A stretch of 64,000 nucleotides of DNA, taken from the NCBI RefSeq assembly GCF_020181615.1, contig NZ_CP084029.1, positions 592,664 through 656,663 on the forward strand. Reading direction: 5' to 3'. Source of the stretch: [Mycobacterium] crassicus (GTDB lineage Bacteria > Actinomycetota > Actinomycetes > Mycobacteriales > Mycobacteriaceae). Every line of letters begins with the position of its first letter. The stretch's first letter is position 1. Below are positions 52,957 to 61,913 of this stretch, in pieces. The notes under the pieces are model-generated. The model worked only from the letters and a program-made list of their open reading frames with translations, did not search any database and had not been told where the DNA came from. A program made the translations under genes and the position numbers.

Positions 52957-53985
52957 ATGGCTAATGAATCCGGCGCCAAAGTGATTCCGCTGCACAAGCA
53001 TTCGGGATCCACGCGTCGGCACCCGTCGACTTTGGCCCGCCCGGCCGATCAGGCTTCGGCCGACCAGATCGCCGCCGTCGTCCGCGAGATCGATGAGCGT
53101 CGGGCCGCGGCCGGGATGTCCGACTCCGGTGAGTCGAGCCCGGGGGACTTCGCCCGCGCGGTCGCCGCGGCCGTTGCGTTTCTGCGGGAGCGGATCACCG
53201 GTGACTACCAGGTCGACGAGTTCGGATTCGACCCTCACTTCAACGAGGCCATCGCGCTGCCGCTACTGCGGTTCTTCTTCAACGAGTGGTTCCGCGTCGA
53301 GGTCAGCGGTATCGAGCACCTGCCGGTCGACGGGCCCGCGCTGGTGGTCGCCAACCACGCCGGGGTGCTGCCGATGGACGCGCTGATGCTGTCGGTGGCG
53401 GTGCACGACCATCACCCCGCCCACCGGAACCTGCGGATGCTCGCCGCTGACCTGGTGTTCGACCTGCCGGTGATCGGGCCGGCCGCCCGCAAAGCGGGTC
53501 ACACCATGGCCTGCACCGCCGACGCCAACCGGCTGTTGGCGGCCGGCGAGCTGACCGCGGTGTTCCCCGAGGGCTACAAGGGTCTGGGCAAGCGGTTCAA
53601 GGACCGCTACAAGCTGCAGCGGTTCGGTCGCGGCGGCTTCGTGTCGGCGGCGCTGCGCACCGAGGCGCCGATCGTGCCGTGCTCGATCGTCGGGTCCGAG
53701 GAGATCTACCCGATGCTCGCCGACGTCAAGCTGCTGGCCCGGTTGCTCGGGGTGCCGTACTTCCCGATCACCCCGCTGTTCCCGCTGGCCGGGCCCGCCG
53801 GTCTGGTGCCGCTGCCGTCGAAGTGGCACATCGCTTTCGGCGAGCCGATCGCGACCACCGGCTACGAGTCCGGCGCCGCCGACGACCCGATGGTCACCTT
53901 CGAGTTGACCGACCAGGTGCGCGAGACGATTCAGCAGACGCTGTACCGGCTGCTGGCCGGCCGGCGCAACATGTTCTTCGGCTGA
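52957..53985 (+). CDS. Lysophospholipid acyltransferase-family protein (Rv0502-like)
   Basis: The 342-residue protein has an acyltransferase domain with VANHAGVLPMDALML (the His to Asp spacing of the DGAT/MGAT-like branch), LAADLVFDLPVIG, TAVFPEGYKGLGKRF and VPCSIVGSEE. About 100 residues of N-terminal extension precede it. It likely acylates a glycerolipid or glycan lipid at the membrane surface; the acceptor is unknown. ATG 52957 follows GGGGAGG, and the gene is coupled to the SDR-fold gene upstream. Confidence 0.87.
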   Translation: MANESGAKVIPLHKHSGSTRRHPSTLARPADQASADQIAAVVREIDERRAAAGMSDSGESSPGDFARAVAAAVAFLRERITGDYQVDEFGFDPHFNEAIALPLLRFFFNEWFRVEVSGIEHLPVDGPALVVANHAGVLPMDALMLSVAVHDHHPAHRNLRMLAADLVFDLPVIGPAARKAGHTMACTADANRLLAAGELTAVFPEGYKGLGKRFKDRYKLQRFGRGGFVSAALRTEAPIVPCSIVGSEEIYPMLADVKLLARLLGVPYFPITPLFPLAGPAGLVPLPSKWHIAFGEPIATTGYESGAADDPMVTFELTDQVRETIQQTLYRLLAGRRNMFFG

Positions 53986-54002
53986 CGCTTCCGCCGGCGC
54001 GG

Positions 54003-54530
54003 CTACTTCTTGCCCAACGCCCGGTCGCGCATCGCCTCGAGGGCGGCGATCGTCTTGGCCTCGGTGTCGGCGTCCTGGTTGACCGACTCGCCGAGCATGG
54101 TCACCACGCTGGTCACCACCGGCTCGCCGTTCTCGTCGGTGACCTCGCTGCGAACCTCGCTGACCACCGTGCCGTGCGACTCGATCACCGAGTCCAGGTA
54201 GGTGTCGAAGAACAGCTTGTCGCCGGCCACGATCGGCCGGTGGAAGGTGAACTTCTGGTCACGGTGCAGCACCCGGGCGATGTTGATCGGGAGGTCGAAC
54301 TTGTCGAAGATCTCCAGCTGCACCTGGCGCCCGGCAACCGCCAGGAACGTCAGCGATGCCACCAGCCCCGGATGCCCGGCTTCGACGGCAGCGGCCTCGT
54401 CGAAGTGTGCAGGGTGGTCGTCCTTGACCGCGCGGGCGAACTCCCGGATCTTCTCCCGGCCGACCTCGAAGTAGTCCGGGAACCGGTAGTGGGCTCCGAT
54501 CATCCGCTGCGACTCGGTGTGTACTGACAT
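54003..54530 (-). CDS. MaoC/HadA-like hotdog protein (UPF0336, Rv0504c-like)
   Basis: The 175-residue protein has the N-terminal MaoC-like hotdog fold of the HadA/HadC group: [50 protein letters not shown]. HadA-type proteins lack the catalytic hydratase motif and pair with a HadB-type partner; none is encoded nearby, so the role is unknown. It is the last gene of a minus-strand run after serB1. The cmaA2 gene that lies next to it in M. tuberculosis is absent. Confidence 0.83.
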   Translation of the reverse strand: MSVHTESQRMIGAHYRFPDYFEVGREKIREFARAVKDDHPAHFDEAAAVEAGHPGLVASLTFLAVAGRQVQLEIFDKFDLPINIARVLHRDQKFTFHRPIVAGDKLFFDTYLDSVIESHGTVVSEVRSEVTDENGEPVVTSVVTMLGESVNQDADTEAKTIAALEAMRDRALGKK

Positions 54531-54589
54531 GCCGGTTTACCCCTCCGCTCGCCGTGATGCTCGGCGGCGGAAGCCTATCAGCGAGCCGG

Positions 54590-55486
54590 TCAGGGGCGCT
54601 CGTTCCGGTGCGCCACGGCTGCCGCCAGGGCGCCGCCGACGGCCCCCAGTGCCAACGCCGACGGCACACCGATGCGCGCCGCCCGCCGCGCCGTGCGGAA
54701 GTCGCGGATCTCCCAGCCCCGCTTGCGCGCCGTCTCACGCAAGGCGGCGTCCGGGTTGATCGCCACCGCGGTGCCCACCAGCGACAGCATCGGCACGTCG
54801 TTGAAGCTGTCGGAGTAGGCGGTGCAGCGCCGCAGGTTCAGCCCCTCCCGAATGGCCAGCGACCGCACCGCGTGCGCCTTGCCGGGCCCGTGCAGGATCT
54901 CGCCGACCAGCCGGCCGGTGAACACCCCGTCGACCGACTCGGCGACGGTGCCCAGCGCACCGGTCAGGCCCAGCCGGCGCGCGATGGTCTCGGCCAGCTC
55001 ATAGGGGGTGGCGGTGACCAGCCACACCTGCTGGCCGGCGTCGAGATGCATCTGCGCCAGCTCCCGGGTGCCGGGCCAGATCTTGTCGGCGATGATCTCG
55101 TCGTAGATCTCCTCGCCCAGCTCGACCAGCTCGGACACCGGACGGCCCTCGATGAATGCCAGCGCCTTGCGGCGGCCGGCGGCGACGTCGTCGCTGTTCT
55201 CCCGGCCGGTGAGCTGGAACTTGGCCTGGGCGTAGACGAATCCGATCACGTCGCGGTAGGTGAAGTAGTTGCGGGACGCCAGTCCGCGGCCGAAGTGCAC
55301 CATCGACGAGCCATGGACCAAGGTGTTGTCGACGTCGAAGAACGCGGCGGCGGTCAGATCGACCGGCGCCGGAATGTCGGCGTCGACCATGCCCTCGAGT
55401 GCTTGCTCGGCGCTGGCGTCAGCCGCCAGTGATTCCTGGTCGGCGCCGCGTGCGGAATCTCCGTCGGCCGGGCCCGGTAGAGCCAT
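54590..55486 (-). CDS. serB1: HAD-superfamily subfamily IB phosphatase (SerB1-like)
   Basis: The 298-residue protein has HAD motif [14 protein letters not shown], motif [12 protein letters not shown], the Lys of motif III in [10 protein letters not shown] and motif [19 protein letters not shown]-terminal hydrophobic stretch ([20 protein letters not shown]) suggests membrane attachment. M. tuberculosis Rv0505c is named serB1, but many HAD-IB members like this act on other phosphomonoesters, so phosphoserine as substrate is uncertain. It lies between the SnoaL-like and MaoC-like genes. Confidence 0.87.
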   Translation of the reverse strand: MALPGPADGDSARGADQESLAADASAEQALEGMVDADIPAPVDLTAAAFFDVDNTLVHGSSMVHFGRGLASRNYFTYRDVIGFVYAQAKFQLTGRENSDDVAAGRRKALAFIEGRPVSELVELGEEIYDEIIADKIWPGTRELAQMHLDAGQQVWLVTATPYELAETIARRLGLTGALGTVAESVDGVFTGRLVGEILHGPGKAHAVRSLAIREGLNLRRCTAYSDSFNDVPMLSLVGTAVAINPDAALRETARKRGWEIRDFRTARRAARIGVPSALALGAVGGALAAAVAHRNERP

Positions 55487-55542
55487 CTACCCGACTCCTT
55501 CCGCTTCGGCGCTGAGGGCCGGTGATCCGGCCGTCAACAACC

Positions 55543-55995
55543 CTATCCGCCCATACCGCCGATGACCCCCAGGTGATCACGCAGATCACCTTTCAGATCG
55601 AACATCGAGTAGTCCCGGAAGGTGAACCGCCAGACACCGTCGACGCGCTCGAACTCATCGTGGTAGCGACCGGCCGCGACCACCTGCAGGGCGATCGTCT
55701 CGGTCTGCTGCAGCACCGTGTAATAGGACCGGCAGGTCGCGGTCCCGGCGTCCTCGTCGATGTCGAGGATCGGATTGGTGACGACGTGCTTGGTGCGCGG
55801 AGTGCCGTCGGCGTGAATCTTGACCAGCCCCCGCCACAGCTCCAGCAGCCCGGCGTGATCGAGAATCACGGCACCCGCGGGGTCGGCCTTGATCCGGGCG
55901 TGGGTGAACAGCGCGGCGGCCCCGGCCAGGTCACCGGCGTCCATCAACTCGGCGTAGCGGTACAGCAGGTTCGTGATCGACACGGCGCCGGACAT
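55543..55995 (-). CDS. SnoaL/NTF2-like domain protein
   Basis: The 150-residue protein has the NTF2/SnoaL_4 fold pattern: VSITNLLYRYAELMDAGDL, AAALFTHARIKADP, HVVTNPILDIDEDAGTATC, FERVDGVWRFTFRDYSMF. Related proteins include ketosteroid-isomerase-like and ring-hydroxylating small subunits, but no catalytic set can be assigned. I start at ATG 55995 (MSGAVS) because the earlier in-frame ATG at 56028 overlaps the divergent glutaredoxin start. It heads the serB1 minus-strand run. Confidence 0.78.
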   Translation of the reverse strand: MSGAVSITNLLYRYAELMDAGDLAGAAALFTHARIKADPAGAVILDHAGLLELWRGLVKIHADGTPRTKHVVTNPILDIDEDAGTATCRSYYTVLQQTETIALQVVAAGRYHDEFERVDGVWRFTFRDYSMFDLKGDLRDHLGVIGGMGG

Positions 55996-56026
55996 ATCGA
56001 AAAGATAGTCCTGCCAGACTGGAACC

Positions 56027-56290
56027 ATGACCCGTCCTCAGGTGCAGTTGCTGACCCGCGCGGGCTGCCAGATCTGCGAAAAGGTGTACACCCAACTCGC
56101 AGGGCTGGCCGCCGAGCTCGACTTCGACCTGCACAGCACCGACGTCGACGCCGCAGCGGCGGCCGGAGACTCCGCCCTGCGGGCCGAATTCGGCGACCGG
56201 TTGCCGGTGGTGCTGCTCGACGGCAAAGAGCACAGTTACTGGGAAGTCGACGAGGCCAGGTTGCGTACTGATCTGGCCGCTCGCGGCTGA
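56027..56290 (+). CDS. Glutaredoxin-like protein (Rv0508-like)
   Basis: The 87-residue protein has a thioredoxin-fold start with the CxxC motif in LLTRAGCQICEKVY and a cis-Pro region RLPVVLLDGKEHSYWEV, matching the DUF836/glutaredoxin-like family. In a mycobacterium it would work with mycothiol or another thiol rather than glutathione. It is divergent from the SnoaL-like gene and upstream of hemA. Confidence 0.87.
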   Translation: MTRPQVQLLTRAGCQICEKVYTQLAGLAAELDFDLHSTDVDAAAAAGDSALRAEFGDRLPVVLLDGKEHSYWEVDEARLRTDLAARG

Positions 56291-56352
56291 GTTTCGCCCA
56301 ATGCCCTGGCCCGGGCGATAAGGCGAATTTGGTGCCCCAGCGTCTTTGCCTC

Positions 56353-56392
56353 TACCGTGGAGGCAAGTTTGTTCACTGGTGACAGCAAGGAG
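56353..56392 (+). promoter_or_regulatory. hemA promoter -10 candidate and ribosome binding site
   Basis: TACCGT at 56353-56358 fits TANNNT. AAGGAG at 56387-56392 is a strong ribosome binding site, but it stands 8 nt before a four-codon frame at 56401 and 19 nt before the hemA GTG, so it serves the small frame rather than hemA directly. Confidence 0.4.
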
Positions 56393-56400
56393 CGGGCCAG

Positions 56401-56415
56401 GTGAATCTGCCGTGA
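56401..56415 (+). CDS. Four-codon uORF coupled to hemA
   Basis: GTG AAT CTG CCG TGA encodes MNLP. It has an optimally spaced AAGGAG, and its TGA overlaps the hemA GTG (GTGA at 56412-56415). This would make ribosomes terminate exactly on the hemA start and re-initiate. It could be a chance frame; no expression evidence is available. Confidence 0.35.
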
Positions 56416-57791
56416 GCGTCCTGCTCTTCGGGGTCTCCCATCGCAGTGCCCCCGTCTCGGTACTCGAGCAGCTCAGTACCGCCGAATCCGATCAGGTCAA
56501 GATCGTAGAGCAGGTGTTGCAGTCGCCGCTCGTCACCGAGGCGATGATTCTGTCGACCTGCAACCGGGTCGAGGTCTACGCCGTTGTCGAGGCGTTCCAC
56601 GCCGGCCTGTCGGCGATCGGGCAGGTGCTCTCCGAGCACTCCGGTATGTCGATGGCCGACCTGACCAAATACGCCTACGTCCGCTACAGCGAGGCCGCGG
56701 TCGAGCACCTGTTCTCGGTGGCCAGCGGCCTGGACTCGGCGGTCGTCGGCGAACAGCAGGTGCTGGGCCAGGTGCGCCGCTCGTACGCCTCCGCCGAGGC
56801 CAACAGCACTGTCGGGCGGGTGCTGCACGAACTGGCGCAGCGGGCCCTGTCGGTGGGCAAGCGGGTGCACTCCGAAACCGGGATCGACGCCGCCGGCGCG
56901 TCGGTGGTTTCGGTCGCCCTGGACATCGCCGGTAACCAGTTGGGCGACAACGCATTGCAGGGCCGGACCGCGGCGGTGATCGGTGCGGGCTCGATGGGTG
57001 CGCTGTCCGCGGCGCACCTGGTGCGCGCCGGAGTCGAACACATCCACGTGGTAAACCGCTCGCTGCCACGCGCCAAACGGCTGGCCCGCAAGATCCGCGA
57101 GAGCGGCATCACGGCCGACGCGCTCACCCTGGATCGGGTGCCGGCCTCGCTGACCGGCGTCGACATCGCGGTGTGCTGTACCGGTGCGGTGAGCCCGGTG
57201 GTGTCGCTGGCCGACGTGCACCACGCGCTGGCCGCCGGCAACCGCGACGAGGCCACTCAGCCGCTGGTGATCTGCGACCTGGGTATGCCGCGCGACGTCG
57301 ACGCCGCGGTCGCCGGGCTGCCCGGGGTCCGGGTCATCGACATGGACCGGATCCAGCGCGAGCCGTCGGCGAGGGTTGCCACCTCCGACACCGATGCCGC
57401 GCACAGCATCGTCGCCCGCGAGGTCGCCACCTACCTTGCCGGTCAGCGGATGGCCGAGGTCACCCCGACCGTCACCGCGCTGCGCCAGCGTGCCGCCGAC
57501 GTGGTCACCGCCGAGCTGCTGCGGCTCGATCACCGGCTGCCGGACCTGGGCACCGCGCAGCGCGAAGAGGTGGCGCGTACGGTGCACCGCGTCGTCGACA
57601 AGCTGCTGCACGCCCCCACCGTGCGGGTCAAGCAGCTGGCCAGCTCGCCCGGCGGCGACAGCTACGCCGAGGCACTGCGTGAGTTGTTCGAACTCGACCC
57701 GACCGCCGTGGACGCGGTCGCGACCGCCGGCGAACTGCCGGTGGTGGCCGACGGAATGGACGTCGGCGCCGAAACAGGGTCGGCCGGGTAG
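56412..57791 (+). CDS. hemA: Glutamyl-tRNA reductase
   Basis: HemA reduces glutamyl-tRNA to glutamate-1-semialdehyde, the first step of tetrapyrrole synthesis in the C5 pathway. The 459-residue protein has [15 protein letters not shown] at the start, the catalytic Cys in [18 protein letters not shown], the [20 protein letters not shown] signature, the NADPH site [12 protein letters not shown] and the C-terminal dimerisation helix. GTG 56412 is the start. It opens the hemA-hemC-hemD-hemB run. Confidence 0.96.
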   Translation: MSVLLFGVSHRSAPVSVLEQLSTAESDQVKIVEQVLQSPLVTEAMILSTCNRVEVYAVVEAFHAGLSAIGQVLSEHSGMSMADLTKYAYVRYSEAAVEHLFSVASGLDSAVVGEQQVLGQVRRSYASAEANSTVGRVLHELAQRALSVGKRVHSETGIDAAGASVVSVALDIAGNQLGDNALQGRTAAVIGAGSMGALSAAHLVRAGVEHIHVVNRSLPRAKRLARKIRESGITADALTLDRVPASLTGVDIAVCCTGAVSPVVSLADVHHALAAGNRDEATQPLVICDLGMPRDVDAAVAGLPGVRVIDMDRIQREPSARVATSDTDAAHSIVAREVATYLAGQRMAEVTPTVTALRQRAADVVTAELLRLDHRLPDLGTAQREEVARTVHRVVDKLLHAPTVRVKQLASSPGGDSYAEALRELFELDPTAVDAVATAGELPVVADGMDVGAETGSAG

Positions 57792-57796
57792 CTGTC

Positions 57797-58732
57797 TTGG
57801 GTGGAGTACTGCGTATCGGCACCCGTGCCAGCTTGTTGGCCACGACTCAGGCTGGGACCGTGCGCGACGCACTGGTGGCCGCCGGGCACCCGGCGGAACT
57901 GGTCCTGATCAGCACCGTCGGGGACCGCGCCTCGGGACCGATCGCCGACCTCGGGGTGGGGGTGTTCACCGCCGAGTTGCGGGAAGCCATCGCCGACGGC
58001 CGGGTCGACGCCGCAGTGCACTCGCACAAGGACCTGCCCACCGCCCAGGACCCCCGGTTCCTGTTGGCAGCCATTCCGCGTCGGGAAGACCCTCGGGACG
58101 CGCTGGTGGCCCGCGACGGACTGGTGTTGGGAGAGCTGCCGGCGGGGGCTGTGCTGGGCACTTCGTCGCCGCGGCGGGCCGCACAGCTTAGAGCACTGGG
58201 TCTCGGTTTGGAAATTCGCCCCCTACGAGGCAACCTAGATACCAGGTTGAACAGGGTAAGCAGCGGAGAACTCGACGCAATCGTGGTAGCCCGGGCGGGT
58301 CTGGCCCGAGTGGGACGCCTCGAGGTGATCACCGAGACGCTGGAGCCGGTGCAGATGTTGCCGGCGCCGGCTCAAGGTGCGCTCGCAATCGAGTGCCGCG
58401 CCGACGACACCGCACTGGCGGCGGTGCTGGCGGAGTTGGACGACACCGACACCCGCGTCGCGGTTACCGCGGAGCGGGCCCTGCTCGCCGAACTGGAGGC
58501 GGGTTGTTCCGCACCGGTCGGCGCGATCGCTGAGGTGGTCGAGTCGATCGATGAGGACGGTCGCGTCTTCGAAGAGCTGTCGCTACGCGGTTGCGTGGCG
58601 GCGCTGGATGGATCCGACGTGATCCGTGCATCCGGCATCGGCAGCCCCGACCGGGCCCGAGAACTGGGGGTCTCGGTGGCCACGGAGCTGTTCGAGTTGG
58701 GTGCACGTGAGCTGATGTCGGACGCGCGGTGA
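57797..58732 (+). CDS. hemC: Porphobilinogen deaminase (hydroxymethylbilane synthase)
   Basis: HemC joins four porphobilinogens into hydroxymethylbilane. The 311-residue protein has [15 protein letters not shown], the [12 protein letters not shown] active-site Asp/Lys stretch, [20 protein letters not shown] and the dipyrromethane-binding Cys in [11 protein letters not shown]. No ATG or GTG fits the family start, so the TTG at 57797, 5 nt after hemA, is used. The gene continues into hemD after 46 nt. Confidence 0.95.
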   Translation: MGGVLRIGTRASLLATTQAGTVRDALVAAGHPAELVLISTVGDRASGPIADLGVGVFTAELREAIADGRVDAAVHSHKDLPTAQDPRFLLAAIPRREDPRDALVARDGLVLGELPAGAVLGTSSPRRAAQLRALGLGLEIRPLRGNLDTRLNRVSSGELDAIVVARAGLARVGRLEVITETLEPVQMLPAPAQGALAIECRADDTALAAVLAELDDTDTRVAVTAERALLAELEAGCSAPVGAIAEVVESIDEDGRVFEELSLRGCVAALDGSDVIRASGIGSPDRARELGVSVATELFELGARELMSDAR

Positions 58733-58778
58733 AGACAGCCGCGCTCGGAAGTACTGAAGAAGTGACTGGGAGTGGGAA

Positions 58779-60500
58779 ATGGCTCGCCAAGTGAGCGCGC
58801 GAGGGCAGAAGCCCAAGCCGGGCCGCATCGTGTTCGTCGGCTCGGGTCCGGGTGACCCGGGCTTACTGACGACGCGGGCGCGAACGGCGCTGACGAACGC
58901 CGCGCTGGTGTTCATCGATCCCGACGTGTCCGAGGCGGTGCTGGCGCTGGTCGGCACGGACCTGCCTCCGATCGTCGGCCCGATGCCGCCGACGGCGAAG
59001 GCTGACAACGCCGAGGCCGGGGACGGCGCCGACGACGCGGATGACAACGACGCCGCGGCCGCCGACAACGCCGACGCCGCGACCGTTCCGGGTGGGCCCG
59101 ACATCCGCCCGGCGCTGGGCGAGCCGGCCGAGGTCGCCAAGATCCTGGCCGCCGAGGCGCGCTCCGGCGCCGACGTGGTGCGACTGGTGGCCGGTGACCC
59201 ATTGTCTATCGATGCCGTCATCACCGAGGTGAACGCGGTGGCCCGCACCAACGTGCAGTTCGAGATCGTGCCGGGCCTGCCCGCCACGAGTGCGGTGCCC
59301 ACCTATGCCGGCCTGCCGCTCGGCTCGTCGCACACCGTGGCAGACGTCCGCGGTGACGTGGACTGGGCGGCGCTGGCCGCCGCCCCGGGTCCGCTGATCC
59401 TGCAGGCCACCACCTCGCACCTGCCGGAGGCGGCGCGCACCCTGATCGAGTACGGCCTGGCCGACGGCACGCCGTGCGTGGTCACCACCTCGGGAACCAC
59501 CTGCGCGCAGCGCTCGGTCGAGTCCAACCTCAGTGGCCTGACCGACCCCGCCACACTGTCCAGCATCGACCCGGTCATCCTGCCCAACGGTCAGGAGACC
59601 CCGGCGGGCCCGCTGGTCGTGACCATCGGTAAGACGGTCAACAACCGCGCCAAGCTGAACTGGTGGGAGAGCCGCGCTCTGTACGGCTGGACCGTGCTGG
59701 TGCCGCGCACCAAGGACCAGGCCGGCGAGATGAGCGACCGGCTGGTCTCCCACGGCGCCCTGCCTGTCGAGGTACCCACCATCGCCGTGGAGCCGCCGCG
59801 GAGCCCGGCCCAGATGGAAAGGGCCGTCAAGGGTTTGGTGGACGGCCGCTACCAGTGGGTGGTGTTCACCTCGACCAACGCGGTGCGCGCGGTGTGGGAG
59901 AAGTTCGGCGAGTTCGGTCTGGACGCCCGGGCGTTCTCCGGCGTCAAGATCGCCTGCGTCGGCGAGGCCACCGCTGAGCGGGTCCGGGCCTTCGGGATCA
60001 GTCCCGAGCTGGTGCCGTCCGGGGAGCAGTCCTCGCTGGGTCTGCTCGACGAATTCCCGCCCTACGACGACATTTTCGACCCGGTCAACCGGGTGCTGTT
60101 GCCGCGTGCCGACATCGCCACCGAGACGCTGGCCGAGGGCCTGCGGGAACGCGGCTGGGAGATCGAGGACGTCACCGCGTACCGCACCGTGCGGGCCGCA
60201 CCGCCGCCCGCGAACATCCGGGAGATGATCAAGACCGGTGGGTTCGACGCGGTGTGCTTCACCTCGAGTTCCACGGTGCGCAACCTGGTCGGCATCGCCG
60301 GCAAGCCGCACGCCCGGACGATCGTGGCCTGCATCGGCCCCAAGACCGCCGAGACGGCAGCCGAATTCGGTCTGCGGGTCGACGTGCAGCCGGAGACCGC
60401 CGCGGTGGGACCGCTGGTGGATGCGCTGGCCGAGCACGCGGCCCGGCTGCGGGCCGAGGGCGCACTGCCGCCGCCGCGTAAGAAGAGCCGCAGGCGATAA
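58779..60500 (+). CDS. hemD: Bifunctional uroporphyrinogen-III methyltransferase-like/synthase (HemD)
   Basis: The 573-residue fusion has an N-terminal SUMT-like domain (about 15-260: RIVFVGSGPGDPGLLTTRA, VRLVAGDPLS, EIVPGLPATSA) and a C-terminal uroporphyrinogen-III synthase domain (about 275-550: WTVLVPRTKDQAGEMSD, WVVFTSTNAVRAVWEKF, CFTSSSTVRNLVGI), as in Rv0511. Between residues about 72 and 105 there is an Asp/Ala/Asn-rich low-complexity insert within the SUMT domain, probably a surface loop. ATG 58779 starts the protein. Confidence 0.93.
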   Translation: MARQVSARGQKPKPGRIVFVGSGPGDPGLLTTRARTALTNAALVFIDPDVSEAVLALVGTDLPPIVGPMPPTAKADNAEAGDGADDADDNDAAAADNADAATVPGGPDIRPALGEPAEVAKILAAEARSGADVVRLVAGDPLSIDAVITEVNAVARTNVQFEIVPGLPATSAVPTYAGLPLGSSHTVADVRGDVDWAALAAAPGPLILQATTSHLPEAARTLIEYGLADGTPCVVTTSGTTCAQRSVESNLSGLTDPATLSSIDPVILPNGQETPAGPLVVTIGKTVNNRAKLNWWESRALYGWTVLVPRTKDQAGEMSDRLVSHGALPVEVPTIAVEPPRSPAQMERAVKGLVDGRYQWVVFTSTNAVRAVWEKFGEFGLDARAFSGVKIACVGEATAERVRAFGISPELVPSGEQSSLGLLDEFPPYDDIFDPVNRVLLPRADIATETLAEGLRERGWEIEDVTAYRTVRAAPPPANIREMIKTGGFDAVCFTSSSTVRNLVGIAGKPHARTIVACIGPKTAETAAEFGLRVDVQPETAAVGPLVDALAEHAARLRAEGALPPPRKKSRRR

Positions 60501-60507
60501 CCACGCA

Positions 60508-61491
60508 ATGACCGGCTTCCCGCGGCAGCGTCCTCGTCGGCTGCGAACGTCGCCGGCTTTGCGCCGCCTGGTTGCTCAAACCTCCTTGGAGCCAAGGCAT
60601 CTGGTGCTGCCGATGTTCGTCGCCGACGGCATCGACGAACCGAGGCCGATCGCGTCGATGCCCGGTGTGTACCAGCACACCCGCGACTCGCTGCGCGCCG
60701 CCGCCGCGGACGCGGTGTCCGCCGGGGTGGGCGGGCTGATGCTGTTCGGGGTGCCGAAGCAGTCCGACAAGGACGGCAGCGGCGCCGTGGGCATCGACCC
60801 CGACGGGGTGCTCAACGTCGCCTTGCGCGATCTGGCCGCAGACCTCGGTGATGCCACCGTGCTGATGGCTGACACCTGCCTGGACGAGTTCACCGATCAC
60901 GGCCACTGCGGGGTGCTCGATGATCGGGGTCGGGTGGACAATGACGTGACCGTGACCCGCTATGTGGAACTGGCTGTCGCGCAGGCGGAATCAGGCGCTC
61001 ACGTGGTCAGTCCCAGTGGGATGATGGACGGCCAGGTCGCCGCCATCCGTGACGGTCTGGATGTCGCTGGTTTCCACGACACGGTGATCCTGGCGTACGC
61101 GGCGAAATTCGCGTCGGCGTTCTACGGCCCGTTCCGCGACGCGGTGGCCTCCACCCTGTCCGGTGACCGCCGCACCTACCAGCAGGAACCCGGTAACGCC
61201 CGCGAGGCGTTGCGCGAGATCACCCTGGACCTCGCCGAGGGCGCGGACATCGTGATGGTCAAGCCCGCCATGGGATATCTGGACGTGATCGCGGCCGCGG
61301 CCGAGGTGTCCACGGTTCCGGTCGCCGCCTACCAGGTGTCCGGCGAATACGCGATGATCGCCGCCGCGGCCGCCAACGGCTGGATCGACGGGCGTTCCGC
61401 GGCGCTGGAGTCTCTGATCGGCATCCGGCGTGCGGGGGCCGACATCGTGCTGACGTACTGGGCGGCCGAGGCTGCCGGCTGGCTGACGTGA
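60508..61491 (+). CDS. hemB: Porphobilinogen synthase (delta-aminolevulinate dehydratase)
   Basis: HemB condenses two 5-aminolevulinates into porphobilinogen. The 327-residue protein has the metal-region DTCLDEFTDHGHCGVLDD (Cys-x-Asp form common in actinobacteria), the first Lys in ILAYAAKFASAFYGPFRDA and the Schiff-base Lys in IVMVKPAMGYLDVI, then YQVSGEYAMI. ATG 60508 is 7 nt after hemD. Its TGA overlaps the start of the next membrane gene (GTGA). Confidence 0.96.
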   Translation: MTGFPRQRPRRLRTSPALRRLVAQTSLEPRHLVLPMFVADGIDEPRPIASMPGVYQHTRDSLRAAAADAVSAGVGGLMLFGVPKQSDKDGSGAVGIDPDGVLNVALRDLAADLGDATVLMADTCLDEFTDHGHCGVLDDRGRVDNDVTVTRYVELAVAQAESGAHVVSPSGMMDGQVAAIRDGLDVAGFHDTVILAYAAKFASAFYGPFRDAVASTLSGDRRTYQQEPGNAREALREITLDLAEGADIVMVKPAMGYLDVIAAAAEVSTVPVAAYQVSGEYAMIAAAAANGWIDGRSAALESLIGIRRAGADIVLTYWAAEAAGWLT

Positions 61492-61913
61492 CCGATCAGC
61501 CCGACGTGGCCGCCCAGCCGACCCGCCCGGCGGACGTCGACACCGGTTTTTGGCTGTGGCTGGCCGCGCTGCCGTTGATGACGACCGGATACGTCGTCAG
61601 CCTGCTGGCCTCCCCTGAGTCCGCCGCGACCGTGGTGACCTATCCGATCGTCGGGCTGACCGCGGTGGTGGTGGTCGTGGTGGTGGCGACCTTCCTGATG
61701 CTGATGCGTTCGGGGTACCGCTGGGCCCGAACCTTGTTGACCGGCGGTGGGATCGCTTCGGTGGTGTACACGGTCAGCGGACTGTCGAACGCCGATGCGC
61801 GGCCGGCGGTGGCGGTCACCCTCGCCGTCACCGGCATCGTCGGGTCGGTGCTGATCGCCGCGGGCACCTTCCTGCTGCACCGCCCCGACGTCCAGAAGTA
61901 CTTCACGCGGTAG
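61488..61913 (+). CDS. Small four-helix membrane protein (Rv0513-like)
   Basis: The 141-residue protein has four hydrophobic helices (WLWLAALPLMTTGYVVSLLA, VGLTAVVVVVVVATFLMLM, LLTGGGIASVVYTVSG, VAVTLAVTGIVGSVLIAAG). It is translationally coupled to hemB by a GTGA overlap. No function is assigned to the family; the link to hemB is conserved, which may point to a role around heme or its membrane handling, but this is only context. It ends flush against the convergent glycoside hydrolase stop. Confidence 0.82.
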   Translation: MTDQPDVAAQPTRPADVDTGFWLWLAALPLMTTGYVVSLLASPESAATVVTYPIVGLTAVVVVVVVATFLMLMRSGYRWARTLLTGGGIASVVYTVSGLSNADARPAVAVTLAVTGIVGSVLIAAGTFLLHRPDVQKYFTR

